Source: Orientallactaga sibirica (Eukaryota > Chordata > Mammalia > Rodentia > Dipodidae). Taken from it: a DNA stretch of 64,000 nucleotides. Positions 11,375 to 24,822 of this stretch are shown piece after piece. The translations under genes and the position numbers were made by a program. The notes under the pieces were generated by a model. The model was given only the letters and a program-made list of their open reading frames with translations. It had not been told where the DNA came from and made no database searches. The stretch covers positions 1-64,000 of the forward strand of contig JAEOAD010001700.1 of NCBI GenBank assembly GCA_036365145.1, read 5' to 3'. How positions within the stretch are numbered: position 1 is the stretch's first letter; the number at the start of each line of letters is the position of its first letter.

Positions 11375-11608
11375 GGCTGGAGAGATGGCTTAGCCGTTAA
11401 GGCACCTGCCTCCTAAGCCTAAGAATGCTGGTTCCAATCTCCAGGTCCCACGTTTAGCCAGATGCAAAGTGACCCAAAGCTGCAATGCCACACTTGACCA
11501 CAAGGGGGCGCATGCATCTGGATTTCATTCACAGCAGCTGAGAGGCTGCTGGCGCGCCCATCTCTATCTGTCTTCCTCTCCCTCTGTCTCTCTGTCTCTC
11601 CCCCCCCC
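11375..11608 (+). repeat. DIP-like tRNA SINE, full length
   Basis: Starts gggctggagagatggcttag, with cctcctaagcctaagaatgc, cagctgagaggctgctggc and a CT-rich tail; among the best-preserved copies here. Confidence 0.92.
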
Positions 11609-11734
11609 AAATATTTTAGTCTTAATTCTGTTTTATATATACTTACTATCTTTGTTCATATCATGGTTAATCCTACTCCTTCCAAAAAGTTCTGCTTTTT
11701 TCCCTTTTAATGTTGAACTGATATTTTTAATGTT

Positions 11735-11890
11735 AGATTTTTTTTTTTCCTGAAATAGAAGTCTCACTGTAGTTCAGGCTGACCTGGAATTCACTATGTA
11801 GTCTTAGGGTGGCTTCAAACTCATGGTGATCCTCCTACTTCTGCTTATCTAGTTCTGGGAATAAAAGCATGCACCACCACACCAGTATAT
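11735..11890 (-). repeat. B1-type SINE
   Basis: Poly(T), caggctgacctggaattcac, tgggaataaaagcatgcacc. Confidence 0.85.
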
Positions 11891-12339
11891 GTAACATTTT
11901 TTTAATCACAATAACTTTCAGTATAGCCTAGTACTAATCTCTAGTACTGACCATTATGATAGTGGTTTTCAAATGATAGTGTGGTTATGTGTTTTGTTAT
12001 CTAGTGCAGCTAAATTTTAAAAATTATAAAATTTTATAGCCTCATGAAGAGGGACATATTAGCTTATAGCATATCTGTGGTATAAAAAGTTTAACTAATA
12101 TCTGGCCACTGGAAAAATTAATGACTAAATAATCAGGACATGTATGGCCAAACATATCTGGCCATATTCTCATAAAGAATGTTTTCTGAGTATTTTGATG
12201 GTTTTGTGGTCAAAAAAAAAAAATAAATCTTGTACCTAGATTTTTTTTGTCATTTTACTGTTTATCCTTCAATATCTCACTCCAAACTACCAAACTACAT
12301 TTGAATTTCATTTTATTTCATGGAAGAAAGTCCAAAGGG

Positions 12340-12430
12340 CCTTTAACTCATTCTGTATCCTAGGCTGGCCTTAACTACCAATTCTCTTGCCTTAGCCTCC
12401 TAGTAGCTAGGGTTACAGATTGGGCTGCAA
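12340..12430 (-). repeat. Old B1 fragment
   Basis: cattctgtatcctaggctgg and tagtagctagggttacag. Confidence 0.5.
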
Positions 12431-12605
12431 ATGTTTGAGTTGAAATTTTGCCCAAGTGCATATATGTAATCTTGTTATTTTAAAATGTTGGCCTCTGATG
12501 TTGGCCTCATTTTATTTTTCATAGGCAAATATACTTGCTGAAGTCCCAAAAGTAAATAAAAATGTAAATTTGCTCAATATTAGAGAGTATTTTTTTCTCT
12601 TTTTA

Positions 12606-12835
12606 GTTTTTTAAAAAATATTTTATTTTACTTATTTATGAGAGAGAGAGAAAGAGAAAACGAGAGTCAGATAGAGAGAATCAGCATGCCAGGGCCTCTA
12701 CCCACTGCAAATGAACTCTAGACACATGTGTTACCTTGTGCATCTGGATTACTTGGGTACTGGGAAATCAAACCTGGGTCCTTAGGCTTCACAGGCAAAT
12801 GCCTTAACCACTAAAAGCCATCTCTCCAGCCTTTA
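12606..12835 (-). repeat. DIP-like tRNA SINE
   Basis: GA-rich tail, gggtactgggaaatcaaacc, gccatctctccagcc. Confidence 0.88.
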
Positions 12836-13806
12836 TTTTAGTATTTTTTATTCAACTTTACCTGAGTAAAAAGCTTCCTGTGAAGTATGAAAACCACTTA
12901 CGAGTCAAAAGTACTTTAAGTAAAAAATATAAGATACTGAATATATACACATTGCTTATGAAATAACATGACACAATAGTAATTTTCTTATTACTATAAA
13001 AATAATATAAATGTCTACTTAAAATCATACAGAAGTGAAAATACTGGGCAGAAGGAAATTTATTTTAAAGAGAATGTTGAAATTGTAAATCAAATACTTA
13101 AGAGCACACATTAGGATACTGGAAAAATATCTTTAAAAAGTTAATGTAAGGAGGGCCTCTCTGCTGGGCATACATATTGAAGGTTTAAGGTATAGCTTCT
13201 CATAGGAGAATTACTCTTATCTTCAATGTTATTTTTAATTATATATTTATTTGTATTATGAGAGAAAATTGCTATTACAATTTTATAGAATTTTTAATAT
13301 CATTTCTATGTCACAAGAGATATAATTTTAATACTTTTCCTTCAAATTCCATGAGACTCTGAAACACAAAAATTAAGAATTATTATTTAAGGAAATATTT
13401 GAGTGAATTGTTTTATAAAACATTTTTGACATAATTGTTAGGTTTAACATTTGAATTTGAGTTTGATTTTAAAATTTTGGGTAAAGATTTTGGAATCAAC
13501 TCACCTGTTCTAAAATGTGGTGGAAAAACAGATTTAGAGTTGGTTTAAATACAAACTTGAAAATGAATGAATTTTCATTTATTTTATATTTAATTGCTTA
13601 TATTTTAACAAATTTTACAATATTATTGGTATATAGTTTTAAACAATTTATTATTATTATATAATCTGAGAATATGAAAGATGGAACCTATGTCATTTAT
13701 GATAGTATAACATTGTAATTATTGCTATAGTTTTGTAAGTATGATTCAAAAATACTCATAATTTTATCTAATTTTCAGTAATTAATCTTTTTAACCTTTT
13801 ATTCAG

Positions 13807-13932
13807 TCAACCACAGCTGTCCTGATGATCAGTTCAAATGTCAGAATAATCGCTGTATCCCCAAAAGATGGCTTTGTGATGGAGCTAATGATTGTGGAAA
13901 CAATGAAGATGAGGCCAACCAAACCTGTGCAG
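13807..13932 (+). CDS. LRP1B: LRP1B exon encoding one LDLa repeat
   Basis: A 126-bp internal exon (42 codons) between an AG acceptor with a good pyrimidine tract (attcag/TC) and a GTAACA donor. It begins with two bases completing a split codon and ends with one base of the next, so it is phase 1 on both sides. It encodes a full LDLa module: six cysteines in the family spacing, the F-x-C and C-I-P-x-x-W-x-C-D core, and the acidic calcium-binding end D-C-x-x-x-x-D-E. Two N-glycosylation sequons (NHS near the start, NQT near the end) are visible. In LRP1-type receptors such modules form ligand-binding clusters in the extracellular domain, which bind ligands for endocytosis. The wording ([22 protein letters not shown]) fits LRP1B better than LRP1, probably in its second cluster. 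Assignment is by recognition, without an alignment. Confidence 0.9.
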
Positions 13933-15689
13933 GTAACAGTTTCCTCATTGATGTACATGTCACCTCCCAAATTAATCTCCATACAGATATAGGCTTGGGC
14001 TTTGAATCAAGCTGGGCCTTCCTATACTGATGAACATGATTATGGTGGTGGCCACTGATTTCTGAGTTGGATACTGTTAAGGCTACAGTACAAATTATCT
14101 ATTAATAATCCTTCAGTATGACTCTACTTTCCAAGTAATTTGGCACTTCATCTGGTTTGATAGCAGCATACATCCTATAAAAAACTTCTTGTTAAATTTT
14201 ATCTGGCAGTAAGTTGAGGTCTGACAGTATGTGTGATATAGGCCAGCTCACAAAGAACAGCATTTTTTTTAACCTAGAAAAAATTGGAATTTTTTTATTT
14301 GTTCTACAATAGAATATCTTTTCTGAATAGTTTTCTATTCATGACACATTTGTTTATGGAAGGGAGCTTTATTTTCCCTCCATGAAGTCCCAAGACAACT
14401 GGGCCTATTTATATTTCCATATGATCCATTACAATGTAATAGATCATTGACTCCCTAGCCAGTCTCTCATTGAATAAAGATATACAGCAGGTGGTACAGG
14501 TTGCAAAAGAGTGCTAGACAGGTCATTATTAGACAGCTAGATGTTGAAAAATGGTTCTGTCTAGCAGCAGCCTAGTGCTTTTCTTGAAGTGATAAATAAA
14601 ACTTCTGTTTAGTGACAAGTGTTGATATAATTGGTAAAAACACATTCTTTAAAACTGTAGCAACCTTAATGCACATCAGCCACCCGATTCTCTTTCACTT
14701 GCCATTATCAACCTTTCTAAGCACCAATGATTTTAACAATGGGACTCAGATGTTGAGATCTTTTTTACTCGATTTTGCAACAGGTTTTCCTTGGGAGTCT
14801 TGTCCTTCTCTGAACCCCATTTTCTGAATGCATTAATTTTCAGTTCTGTAAGAATACATATGAACTACAAAAATGGCTGCCAAAGAGCTTTTCACTATGA
14901 ACAAAACAATGATAGAACAAAAGAGCCATAATTCCACAATCCTAATCCATATCTGATAGAGTTTGTTTCCAAAGCAACATATGTTGATAAAGATCCATGG
15001 AATTGTTGTTCTCTTGATGCTTGATAGAAAACCTCTTCTGATGTTTTGAAGTAACTAAATTTACTTAAAAGTTATGGATGTTTCATATGGTTATTGTTTA
15101 AGTCTTTCTAAAAGAACAGAGCTTCACAAGATCATTTGGTCTTAGGTATCTAGAAAGGCCATGGCTTTGCAGCAAATTCTACTGTGCTGGAATTAGAAAT
15201 AGCTAGGTGGACCTCTCAATATGTCCTTAACTTTTTATGAACCAATTATTTAAGCCATTATAATTAGTAACCTTTAAGAGTAAGATTCAATCCAAAGATT
15301 ATACTTCATTACATTCTAAACATAAACAGAGAGAGCTGCTTTATCCTTGAAATGAAAAGAAATCATCTCATGATACCATATATTGTTTATGATAGATTAT
15401 GCATTTAATTTACTTCCATATGATTTTTAAAGGAACATTTGTGCTTGGTTAGCTATTAAAACTAGTAAACATGGAAATACTTCTGCATAAGAAAAATAAG
15501 CAATCAATTATGACTAGTATGATTTCTCAGGTACTCATTCTGTAGTCTTCTAAGAAACAGAAACAAAACTTGCTAAAATGCCACTTCAAGACATGCCATT
15601 TACCACTAGATCTTGTCAGTATATGAACAACAGTAGATGTGGCCAGTGGACACCTTAGGAACTTGAATCAAAAGAAAAGAATCAAGAGA

Positions 15690-15960
15690 GGGCTGGAGAG
15701 ATGGCTGGGAGGAAGAGTTAGGAGGATTGCTGCCTGTTTGAGGCCACCCTGAAATACTGGTTCCAATTCCAGGTCCCAACCAAAGCCAGATGCAGTGAAA
15801 AAAAAGGGTGCAAAAAAAACAAACAAACTTGCAAGAGAAAGATAAATAGATCTTTTATCTGGAGTTGAAAACTCACAGTGGCTGGGAGGCTGCAATGTAT
15901 TTTCAATTTTTTCTAAATGTCTCCCTCCCTCCCTGGCTTACTGTCTAAACCCCAGAAAAT
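15690..15960 (+). repeat. DIP-like SINE interleaved with flanking sequence
   Basis: Head gggctggagagatggctggg, then gagg-rich B1-like words, ccagatgcagtg, and blocks that duplicate 15975-16110 (agaaagataaata, caatgtattttcaattttt). See findings. Confidence 0.65.
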
Positions 15961-16195
15961 TCAAAAAAGAATCAAGAGAAAGATAAATATATCTTTTGTC
16001 TTTGAAAACTTCTGAAATACATGGTTATATCTACAATGTATTTTCAATTTTTGTCTAAATAGGCTACATGGTTTACTGTATTAGAACAGTAGAAAATTCA
16101 TATAAAACATTTCACAGGACCCTAAGTATATGTTTACATAAAACCATGTATCCCAGATCAAAACTTCAAAGTAGGGGGCATTAGTTTCAAATGAA

Positions 16196-16690
16196 ATTCA
16201 CTCCTTTTAAAATAATTATTTATTTATTTATTTTTGAGCAGTAAAAATAGAGAGGATAAAGGTAGAGGTACAGAGAGAGAAAGAGAGAGGGCTGGAGAAA
16301 TGACTTAGTGGTTAAGATGCTTGCCTGTAAAGCCAAAGGACCCAGGTTTTGATTCCCCAGGGCCCACATAAGCCAGATGCACATGGTAGCACATGTGTCT
16401 GTACTTCATTTGCAGTGGCTGGAGACCCTGACACATCCATTCTCTCTTTCTCTCTGTCACTCTCTTTCCTTCTTTCTCTTCCTCTCTGTGTCTCTCAAAT
16501 AAATAAAAATAAAAATATTTTTTTGAAAGAGAGAGAGAGAAAGCAAGAAAAATAAATATGGGCACACCAGGGTCTCTTCAGTGCAAACAAACCCCATACA
16601 CATGAGCTGCTTTGTGCACTGGCTTTTTCTGGGTACTAGGGAAATAAACCCGGACCAATGTATTTAACCACTGAGCAATCTCTCCAGCCC
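16196..16690 (-). repeat. DIP-like SINE (outer, -) split by a second DIP-like SINE (inner, +)
   Basis: The outer copy has its T/GA-rich tail at 16196-16287 and its head at about 16530-16690 (gcaatctctccagccc). The inner + copy runs from gggctggagaaatgacttag (about 16288) to its CT tail near 16500-16530. Confidence 0.8.
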
Positions 16691-17635
16691 TGAAACCCAC
16701 TTTTATGTCCACTGACATTGTGACCATTACATATGTAAAATAAAACCCTTTTCCACAATACATATTTTTATTATGTTCAATTAAAATGAGTAAATTTGTA
16801 CTCAAATATGAACAAAATTCACTTTGAAAAACAAATTATACAAAACATGAAGAATATAAACAAATCAACTTTAAGGAATACTTTCCAAAAGCTATTGTGT
16901 TCAAATAATATTAAGATGTCAGGAAGCAAAACAACTACAGACAAGAGTTACTTCTGGAAAGAGAAGGAGATAAATGTGGAAATGTGGCAAATGTTTACAT
17001 GGTGGACATCAGGGACATCAAATTTAGATGCAGCAAACATTTGTCTTAAATAAAGCAAAACAAAAAATCTAAAATTCTAAAATATTAAATAGCTTTGAGA
17101 TAAACACAGGTGAGAAAGAATTTATGGTATTAGTCATAGTACCTTTCTGTCAGATACAAACATTTTATTGGAAAATGATGACCACATGGGAAGCATACAG
17201 TGTTTAGGACAGTAGTGTGGATAATGGGAAAGTACATTAGAGAATGGATGTATCTCTTAAAAGAAGCCACATGTTCATGGGTGTCCAGCAAGAGCAGACA
17301 CAGTTGTAAGGAACAGCTGTGGGATTTCACACCTAAAGTATTTTTGTCTAATTATTGGGAAAACTCAAAGAATAAGATAAGAATAAGATAAAAAATAGTT
17401 GAGGTTGAAATTAATTTTCCTAAAGGTAATTTCAATAAATCTTAATTTTAAACCCAGATATTATCTGACCAACACTCTCCCATCACAAACCTATAATTAC
17501 ATTGCATAATATTTCTTCTTTTCATATCTTCCAATAATTTTTGCTAAATGAATATAAGACTAGCATGTCATCTTAAAACAACCAATGTATTAAAATCATA
17601 TTTTATAACATAAACTAAAAAGTCCTTTTATCTCT

Positions 17636-17815
17636 TGTAGTGCTGAGGATCAAAACCCAGCACCTACCATATACTACCCAATTGATGCACCACTGAGCTG
17701 CATCCTCAGTTCTAGGTTTTTTGAGGCATGATCTTGGTACATTGAACAAGCTGGCCTTGAACTCATAATCTTCCTACCTCCTCTTCCCAAGTAGTGGGTT
17801 TATAGGCATGACACC
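17636..17815 (-). repeat. Old composite rodent SINE
   Basis: gctgaggatcaaaacccagc, ccactgagctgcatcctcag, aagctggccttgaactcata. Confidence 0.6.
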
Positions 17816-17866
17816 CAAAATATGTTTTGATTAAATAAAATGTTTTTAATTAAAATACAGCAAGCA

Positions 17867-18120
17867 GGGCTGGAGAGAAGGCTTAGCGGTTAAGGCACCT
17901 GCCTCCTAAGCCTAAGAATGCCAGTTCCAATCTCCAGGTCCCACGTTTAGCCAGATGCAGTGACACAAGGGCTCAATACTACCCAATTGACCACATCTGA
18001 GGCATCCTCACATTAGGTTTTTCATTCACAGCAGCTGAGAGGCTGCTGGCACGCCCATTCTCTATCTGTCTTCCTCTCCCTCTCTGTCTGTTTCTCTCTT
18101 GTGTCTCTCCCTAAAAATAA
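17867..18120 (+). repeat. DIP-like SINE with foreign words
   Basis: Intact head (gggctggagagaaggcttag) and CT tail. The middle (17966-18025) contains words found at 17668-17725. Confidence 0.8.
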
Positions 18121-18709
18121 ATAAATAAATAATATAAAAAATATTTAAAATACAGCAAGCATAACATTTAAGCAAACTGTCTGACTCCAGTGTCCTCCCA
18201 TGGACAATTCCAGTGTGCTGTGGGATTTCTCAGTGCTACATGGCATCTGTAGCAGCATGTGTAGTCATAAGTAAGAATATTCTCCCAGTAGCAGATCTCT
18301 GATTCAACTGCAGCATTAACAGCTCTGGAGGAGGTGCAGACTGGCTGTTTTAATATCACTTCCAAGATAATTATACCTGATGTAGGTGAGAACTGAGAAA
18401 GTGTGTATATTTTATAAATATCCATTGATTTAAAAAGCAATAAATCCAGTAAATACTTGAATATTTAAGGGATAAAGTATCTTTCTCATATGAAATCAGT
18501 TAAAGTTCCATTGCAGAAAAAAGAAATATTATTTTTTTCCATGATAAGAAGACATAGGGAATTTATACACTTTCTGAACAAAGCACCCCTCAGTCACTAT
18601 TCAGTGAATGCTTGGAGTTGCAGATCACAACAGTCCCTCTTTAATTCTTCTTTAATTGAAGGGAAAGACATGATTTCTTTTTATTAAAACAAAAATCAGG
18701 TAAGAGCCA

Positions 18710-18862
18710 GGTATGGTGGCATACAACTTTAATCCCAGCCCTTGGGAGGCAGATGTAGGAGTTCACCATGAGTTCAAGACCATCCTGAGATTACATAGTA
18801 AATTCCATGTCAGCCTGAACTACAGTGACTCTACCTCGAAAAACCACACACAAAAAAACAAA
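18710..18862 (+). repeat. B1-type SINE
   Basis: ccaggtatggtggcatacaa, aatcccagcccttgggaggc, actctacctcgaaaaacc. Confidence 0.88.
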
Positions 18863-20533
18863 TCACGTAAGGTTAAAGAAATGAAATAGGAAGAGAGAAT
18901 GAAGTATAGAAGGAAATAAAGAGAAAAGAAAGAAGAAATTAAAAAGGGGAAAAAAGAACATAAAAGAAAGGAAAATACAATATTTAAAGAACAGAATAAA
19001 AGGAGGGAAGGATGTTAGAGAAGGAAAAGGGAAAGATAATTGAAAACAGTGTCTCTAATTCAGTTTCTCTTAGAACTAAAAAGGTAAAAATAATTTACTG
19101 TCACTAATAAAAAAAATAGAGTCATGGAAGGAAAAAGTATCAATGCCCCTTAAACTTCTGTTACTATTCCTCCCCATGAAGTAAAATAACTCCAGCATCT
19201 TGTGTACCTACGTCTGCGTTGGTCTCTAGGCTTAGAGAAAACCATACCTTTGTACAAGTAGACCCAGTTTTACAAAAATCATCATCATGTAAGACCTTCA
19301 TTGACTTTATTGTGAATTCAAGAATAATTTTACCGAAATTAGTAGAATTAGTCAAATGAGACAATAAAGTGGAAATTTTCAATCTTATTTGAAGTATTAA
19401 CACTGGAAAACCTAGAACTTTACATGTTTTTCAGAAAACTTAAATATGATAAAATGAATGACCAATTTGTAAAATGAAATAATTGTTATTGCCTGAAATA
19501 CTTGATATTTAAATCCTTATGCATACACACCAAAATACATTCTGTAATGATTTATCTTAATTATTAAAATTACAGATACTATGTTTATATAAGCAATACA
19601 TCCAACCCAGTCTGTCAAATCAACCAGTAATTTTTTTTCAGATGATGGTAAAACAATGCTTAAAATTTTCACTGAATGATCACACGTCTTTACATTGCAA
19701 GTATGTGTGTGTATGTGGGAAATGATTTAAAATGACTTCTAAAGCTGTTTTGTATGTTTGGTTATTTTTGGTTTGACTTTTAATTTATATTACTCAATAG
19801 CACTCAAGTTCCAAGTTATTTAATGGGCAAAGCACATCTTCATGATTCTTAAATCCAGGAAAGAAGAAATCTCCAAGGTTTTTGTCTATATCCACTAAAA
19901 TCCATATCCTGTTGTCCTCCATCTGTTGAAACATCAACTTAATGAAAAATTTAAATCTCAAAGTATACCCTTACCAACATATCTTGTTTTATTCTCTAGG
20001 CTAATGAAGGGTGATTGGAATATTTATACTCAGGCTATATTATCATTACAGAGGAACAAAAGAAAGAAAATGAAAACTACTTTTTGAAAATAACTAAGTA
20101 CATAACATCCCAAGGCATAAGAAGCTTTAAGTAAGCTCTATGGACCTGTCTGCTCTCCAAAGCTGACCTGCTCATAATGGAGAAAGGCAATCATGTTCCT
20201 GATTGAACAGAATCTTAGCTGAATGAGTTTAAGCCACTATGTTGGCAATATAGAAACAAGATTCCACATTTGTGTTCACTGAAACCCTTAAGATAGCACA
20301 AACCAAAGTTCATTATTATACATTGAATAAAAACCCAAGCATTTGTTATATAACTACAAGAAGGACATTTTTAAAAACATGTCTAAAAGAGAATGTATAT
20401 TATAGAAAATATTTTTTTGTATTTTTACTCCATATAATGGAGCATTTGGAAGTGGGGAATTAAATGTATTGAAATATTAGAGGGAAAAAGATAAGTCTGA
20501 CCCAGGATTAGGAGAAACTAGATACCCCAAAAG

Positions 20534-20880
20534 GATGGGGTGGCTTAGTGGTAAAGTCATTGCTTTGCAGGTATGAGGACCTGACTGTGAACCTTAGAAC
20601 CCATAGAAAAGAATGCAGGCACGATGATTCATGCCTTTAATCTAGGTGCTGGAAGTGGAGGCAGGCAGATGACTGGAGGTAGTTGTAAGCCAATTCTACT
20701 TACTTGATGAGTTCTAGGCAAATGAGAGACCTTGTCTCAACACAGTAGATGACACCTGAGGAATAGTGCCCAAGATTGTCCTGTGGCCTCTACACCTATG
20801 TTCACATATGTACATTCACAGACAATTACACATGTATACATGCACTCATAAATCCATGAAAATAATATAGAGAGAGAGAG
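20534..20880 (+). repeat. Old composite rodent SINE
   Basis: tggcttagtggtaaagtcat, catgcctttaatctaggtgc, then a CA-rich stretch and a GA run at 20866-20884. Confidence 0.6.
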
Positions 20881-21246
20881 AGAGAAACTAGAGCCCTGAT
20901 CCAGCTTCTACTGGCTTCCTTATATATTACAGCAAAAATGTTCTGGGTTTATTGGCAAGTGCTATACAGAATACTATTTTTTGTTAATTACAAGTTGGAT
21001 GAAATTTAATTCAGTCATATATTCATAAGCATATGTCATACACAATTTTAACATAATGAATCTATAGTTTCATTTGTGAAATTGTTTGAGAAATTAAATA
21101 TCCTAGCAGTCAAATAGTCATTTCCATGTGAGGGCAAAGCATACAAACATTAGGAAAAGAAGCAAGCTGGTATGATGAGGCATTAACCAAAAGCTTAGTT
21201 TTGAAATATTTTATCTTAGTGAAGAAATATAAGCCCTTATGTTTAA

Positions 21247-21516
<270 letters not shown>

Positions 21517-22164
21517 TGAACAAGGCAAAGGCTTAATCACTTTCACTTCAGCTGTTTGGACATGAATGTATACCTTAATAACAGATTCAGAAGATATCTC
21601 ATTCCCAAAGCAATTATAGTATAGCTAAAATCCAAACATTGCAGATTTTTATGTGGAGATAGTTATAAGGCTAAATGAACAATCTCAAGTGTTCACCATT
21701 AAACTCAAACCTATAGGGATTAAACATACCAAAATTTAGTGCAATGAATACCATTTGGAAAAAATGGCAAGGTCACATTCCTTCTTGGAATGTATATGTA
21801 ATATTTTGGGAATAATAAATAATCACAACTGATATTGTATAATCGTCAAATCTCTGTTGAATTTTCATACAATCATAGGATTATGACAGACAAAAATTTA
21901 GGATATGTTTGTTGAAGGATATTTTAAAAAAAGCCTCTAATTACTTTTTACTGAATCAACCACTTATAAGAGAATAAAAATATATTGCTTATAAAGTTTT
22001 AAATTTAATAATTCTTTTGTACTCATATGTCAACATATATTATTAGCATTTTTCTCAGTGATGTTTATACAAACACAGTGGGAGAATGAATCAGGTTATA
22101 CAAGACAGTTTATTTCAGTAATGGTAATGGATTTTTTAAATGGCTATTATTTTTTCATAAGTAA

Positions 22165-22345
22165 TCCATGTGTAGCAGTGCATGAATATTATAATTTTTG
22201 AATTTGAAAGACAAAGGCAAGAGGATGAAGAGTTTTAGGTCAGCTTGTATAATATAGTGAGGCCCTGTCTTGAAAGGATAGGGAGAGAAGATGAGAGGAG
22301 AGGAGAAGAGAGGACAGGAAAGGAAAGGGGAGGGGAGAGACAAAG
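22165..22345 (+). repeat. Old B1 remnant with GA-rich tail
   Basis: tcagcttgtataatatagtg and ggccctgtcttgaaagga, followed by a purine-rich tract (22275-22340). Confidence 0.45.
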
Positions 22346-22747
22346 TATACCCACAATGAGGGATGGGGAATACATTTAGTAAACATACAATGTAATAAAG
22401 CTGGATCAATATGGAGTCGCTGCCTAACATATAGAAGGTCCCTTAGTTTTTGATAGCTAACTCATATGCACATAGTACACACACTAGTGTATACATATTC
22501 AATTAAATATGTGTTTTGACCTGTTTTTAATGCCAATGAGAGAAGGAAAATAAGGCTTTAATCTTTCAATTGAAATGTCTCTTTTAGAGGGTGTGTTTTC
22601 TGATTACCTAAAATTTATTTGTTAAATGTTTTAATTAACTTAAATAATTGGATTTTTGTATACATTTTCAATTGATAGATTCCACATGTGAATAAAGAAT
22701 AGAATGATAGGTAGAACTCATTAGTGTGGTAAACAAAACAATAGCAA

Positions 22748-22992
22748 GACTGGTGAGATGGATTAGCAGTTAAAACATTTGCCTGCAAAGCCAAAGGATC
22801 CCAGTTCGATTCTCCAGGACCCATGTAAGCCAGATGCACAAGGGGGTGCCTGCATCTGGAGTTCATTTTCAGTGGCTGGAGGCCCTGGCATACCCATTCC
22901 CTCCCTCCCTCCCTCCCTCTCTTCCTCCTTCCCTCCCTCCCTCTCTCTCTCTCTCTCTTTGCCTCTTTCTCTCTCTCAAATAATTAAATAAA
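22748..22992 (+). repeat. DIP-like SINE with long CCCT/CT tail
   Basis: actggtgagatggattagca, ccagatgcacaagggggtgc, then (CCCT)n and (CT)n to about 22978. Confidence 0.88.
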
Positions 22993-23304
22993 ATATATTT
23001 TAAAAAGAAAACAATAGCAATGATACAGAAGAACGCAACAGAAAAATCACACATTGAAGTGAATCTTTATGTTTAAACTGTCTGTTCTATAAAGGGATGC
23101 ACAAATTAATCTCTGTTTAATATCCAGAAAAATTATGTGGCCCAAAACTGGGTATGGCAGCTGCTAGGCTGCTATGTTCCTCAACTAGTATTAGGGAGAA
23201 AAGAATAACACAAGAACATTGATAATGTAGAAATCTTTAAACTGGGGTTCGCATGAAAACATGAAAAATTAAGAGTGTAAAACAGGGGTCCATTAAAGAA
23301 CTTG

Positions 23305-23625
23305 TGCTGGGACTAGGGAGTGAGCTTAGTGGATAAAGAATTCCCACACAAATCTGAGTATGGGGGTTTGAATCCTCCGACCACATGTAAAAGTTGGAAG
23401 CAGTGTCGGGCTTCTGGAATCCCAGTGGGCCTACATCAAGAAGGGAGGAAGAGACAGGAAAATTACTCAGATGCTCCTGAAATTATCAGTGAACAAAAAC
23501 AATGAAAGATCCTGGCTCAAAAAACAGAACAAAAGACAATGTTCAAGCTGAAAATTTTCTGTCCCCTAACCTCCACAAATGAACTTGCACTTACACACAT
23601 GAACATGCACACTAAACAAATGAAC
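23305..23625 (+). repeat. Old composite rodent SINE
   Basis: gggagtgagcttagtggata, tgaatcctccgaccacatg, and a CA-rich end (acttacacacatgaacatgc). Confidence 0.5.
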
Positions 23626-24649
23626 AAACAAAAACTGATAAATTTCATAGAATTTCCATTATGGTTTTCACATACATTGTTTTAATATTTATTCTATATT
23701 TGACATCATTATTTATGCTAATGTAAATATCTTTTAATCAAAGGAGGAATCAAAGACTTCAGTATATTTGACATACTAGCAAGCTTATATATCTTTCATG
23801 AGGCAAAGAGTCAGAGAGACACATATTTTCTTATTGAATGTTCAGAACAAAGCTATGAGAAACCTATTGCTCCCTTCATTTTACAAATAAAAGACTTGAC
23901 AACTAGAAACATTTATCACTAAATTGTGCTTGAGATCACAAACTAGTAGCAAGGCTAGGTTAGCAATCCAGGCATGTCTGAAATTCATACCAAATCTGTT
24001 CATAGGGACTTCGCTTTGGGATCCATCATTGTGGCAATTAAGGGCAGAGGATGTCACGCTTACAGGAATGTTGTACTGGTGTGTACATATACCTACAGTC
24101 ACTGCTATGCTTGCACTTGAGGATCTTCTGCTACATGGAGATCTGTTTCTACACTTGCTCATTTTGGATGTAAATATTCCCACCCTCATAACTTATAAAT
24201 AACTAGTCATTTTACTTGCTATAATGGAAAATTGGGACAAGACACCAACAATAATAGTATGTTTATCTCTACAACTTCAAGGCAATATACTGAAGTAGTC
24301 TGAAAATTTTGAATCTTAAGTATTTATGGTCTTTAAAACATTCTCAAATTTTCACCATCAGCTTTGCCTTTAGTATGGCATAGAATTAACAACTGGCTGA
24401 TATAATGTCTAGAAATGTAAAAATTCAGCCTTATAAGCTGGAAAGTCTCTAGTACCTCACTGCATATGAACACTGGGTGACAATTTAGATGCTACAGAGT
24501 ATAGTTTAAAGAGAAACAATTTATATATGGCCAAGGACCTACTTGCATTTTAGTCCAGTACCATTTCTCCTTTACAATGATGAAATAATCCTTTTTCTTT
24601 TTAGCAACACCTTTTAGATTGTCACTTTAGATCAAGATTTACTTTTCTT

Positions 24650-24822
24650 AGCCGGGCATGGTGGTGCATGCCTTTAATCCCAGCACTTGGGAGGCAGAGA
24701 CAGGAGAATTGATGTGAGTTTGAGGCCACCCTGAGAATACAGAGTGAATTCCAGGTCAGCCTGGGCTAGAGTGAGACCCTACCTCGAAAAACCAAAACAA
24801 AACAAAAAAAAAAAAAAAAAGA
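24650..24822 (+). repeat. B1-type SINE, well preserved
   Basis: gccgggcatggtggtgcatg, aatcccagcacttgggaggc, tgagaccctacctcg and an A-rich tail. Confidence 0.95.

Larger units (their letters stand above)
1..13806 (+). other. LRP1B: LRP1B intron, 3' part (upstream of first exon)
   Basis: Intronic sequence ending at the AG acceptor before 13807, with a T-rich run just upstream. I see no exon-like LDLa, EGF or beta-propeller coding in it. 1-9.4 kb is crowded with B1 and DIP SINEs, ERVL-type LTRs and L1 pieces, listed separately. 7160-8500 is mostly unassigned and fairly GC-rich. 10540-11370 and 12840-13806 are AT-rich with no recognisable repeat or gene. Confidence 0.75.

Noticed and set aside
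11375..11450. A tRNA gene
   Set aside because: The tRNA-like promoter head is repeated in many copies with CT-rich tails, so it is a SINE; the cloverleaf is degraded.
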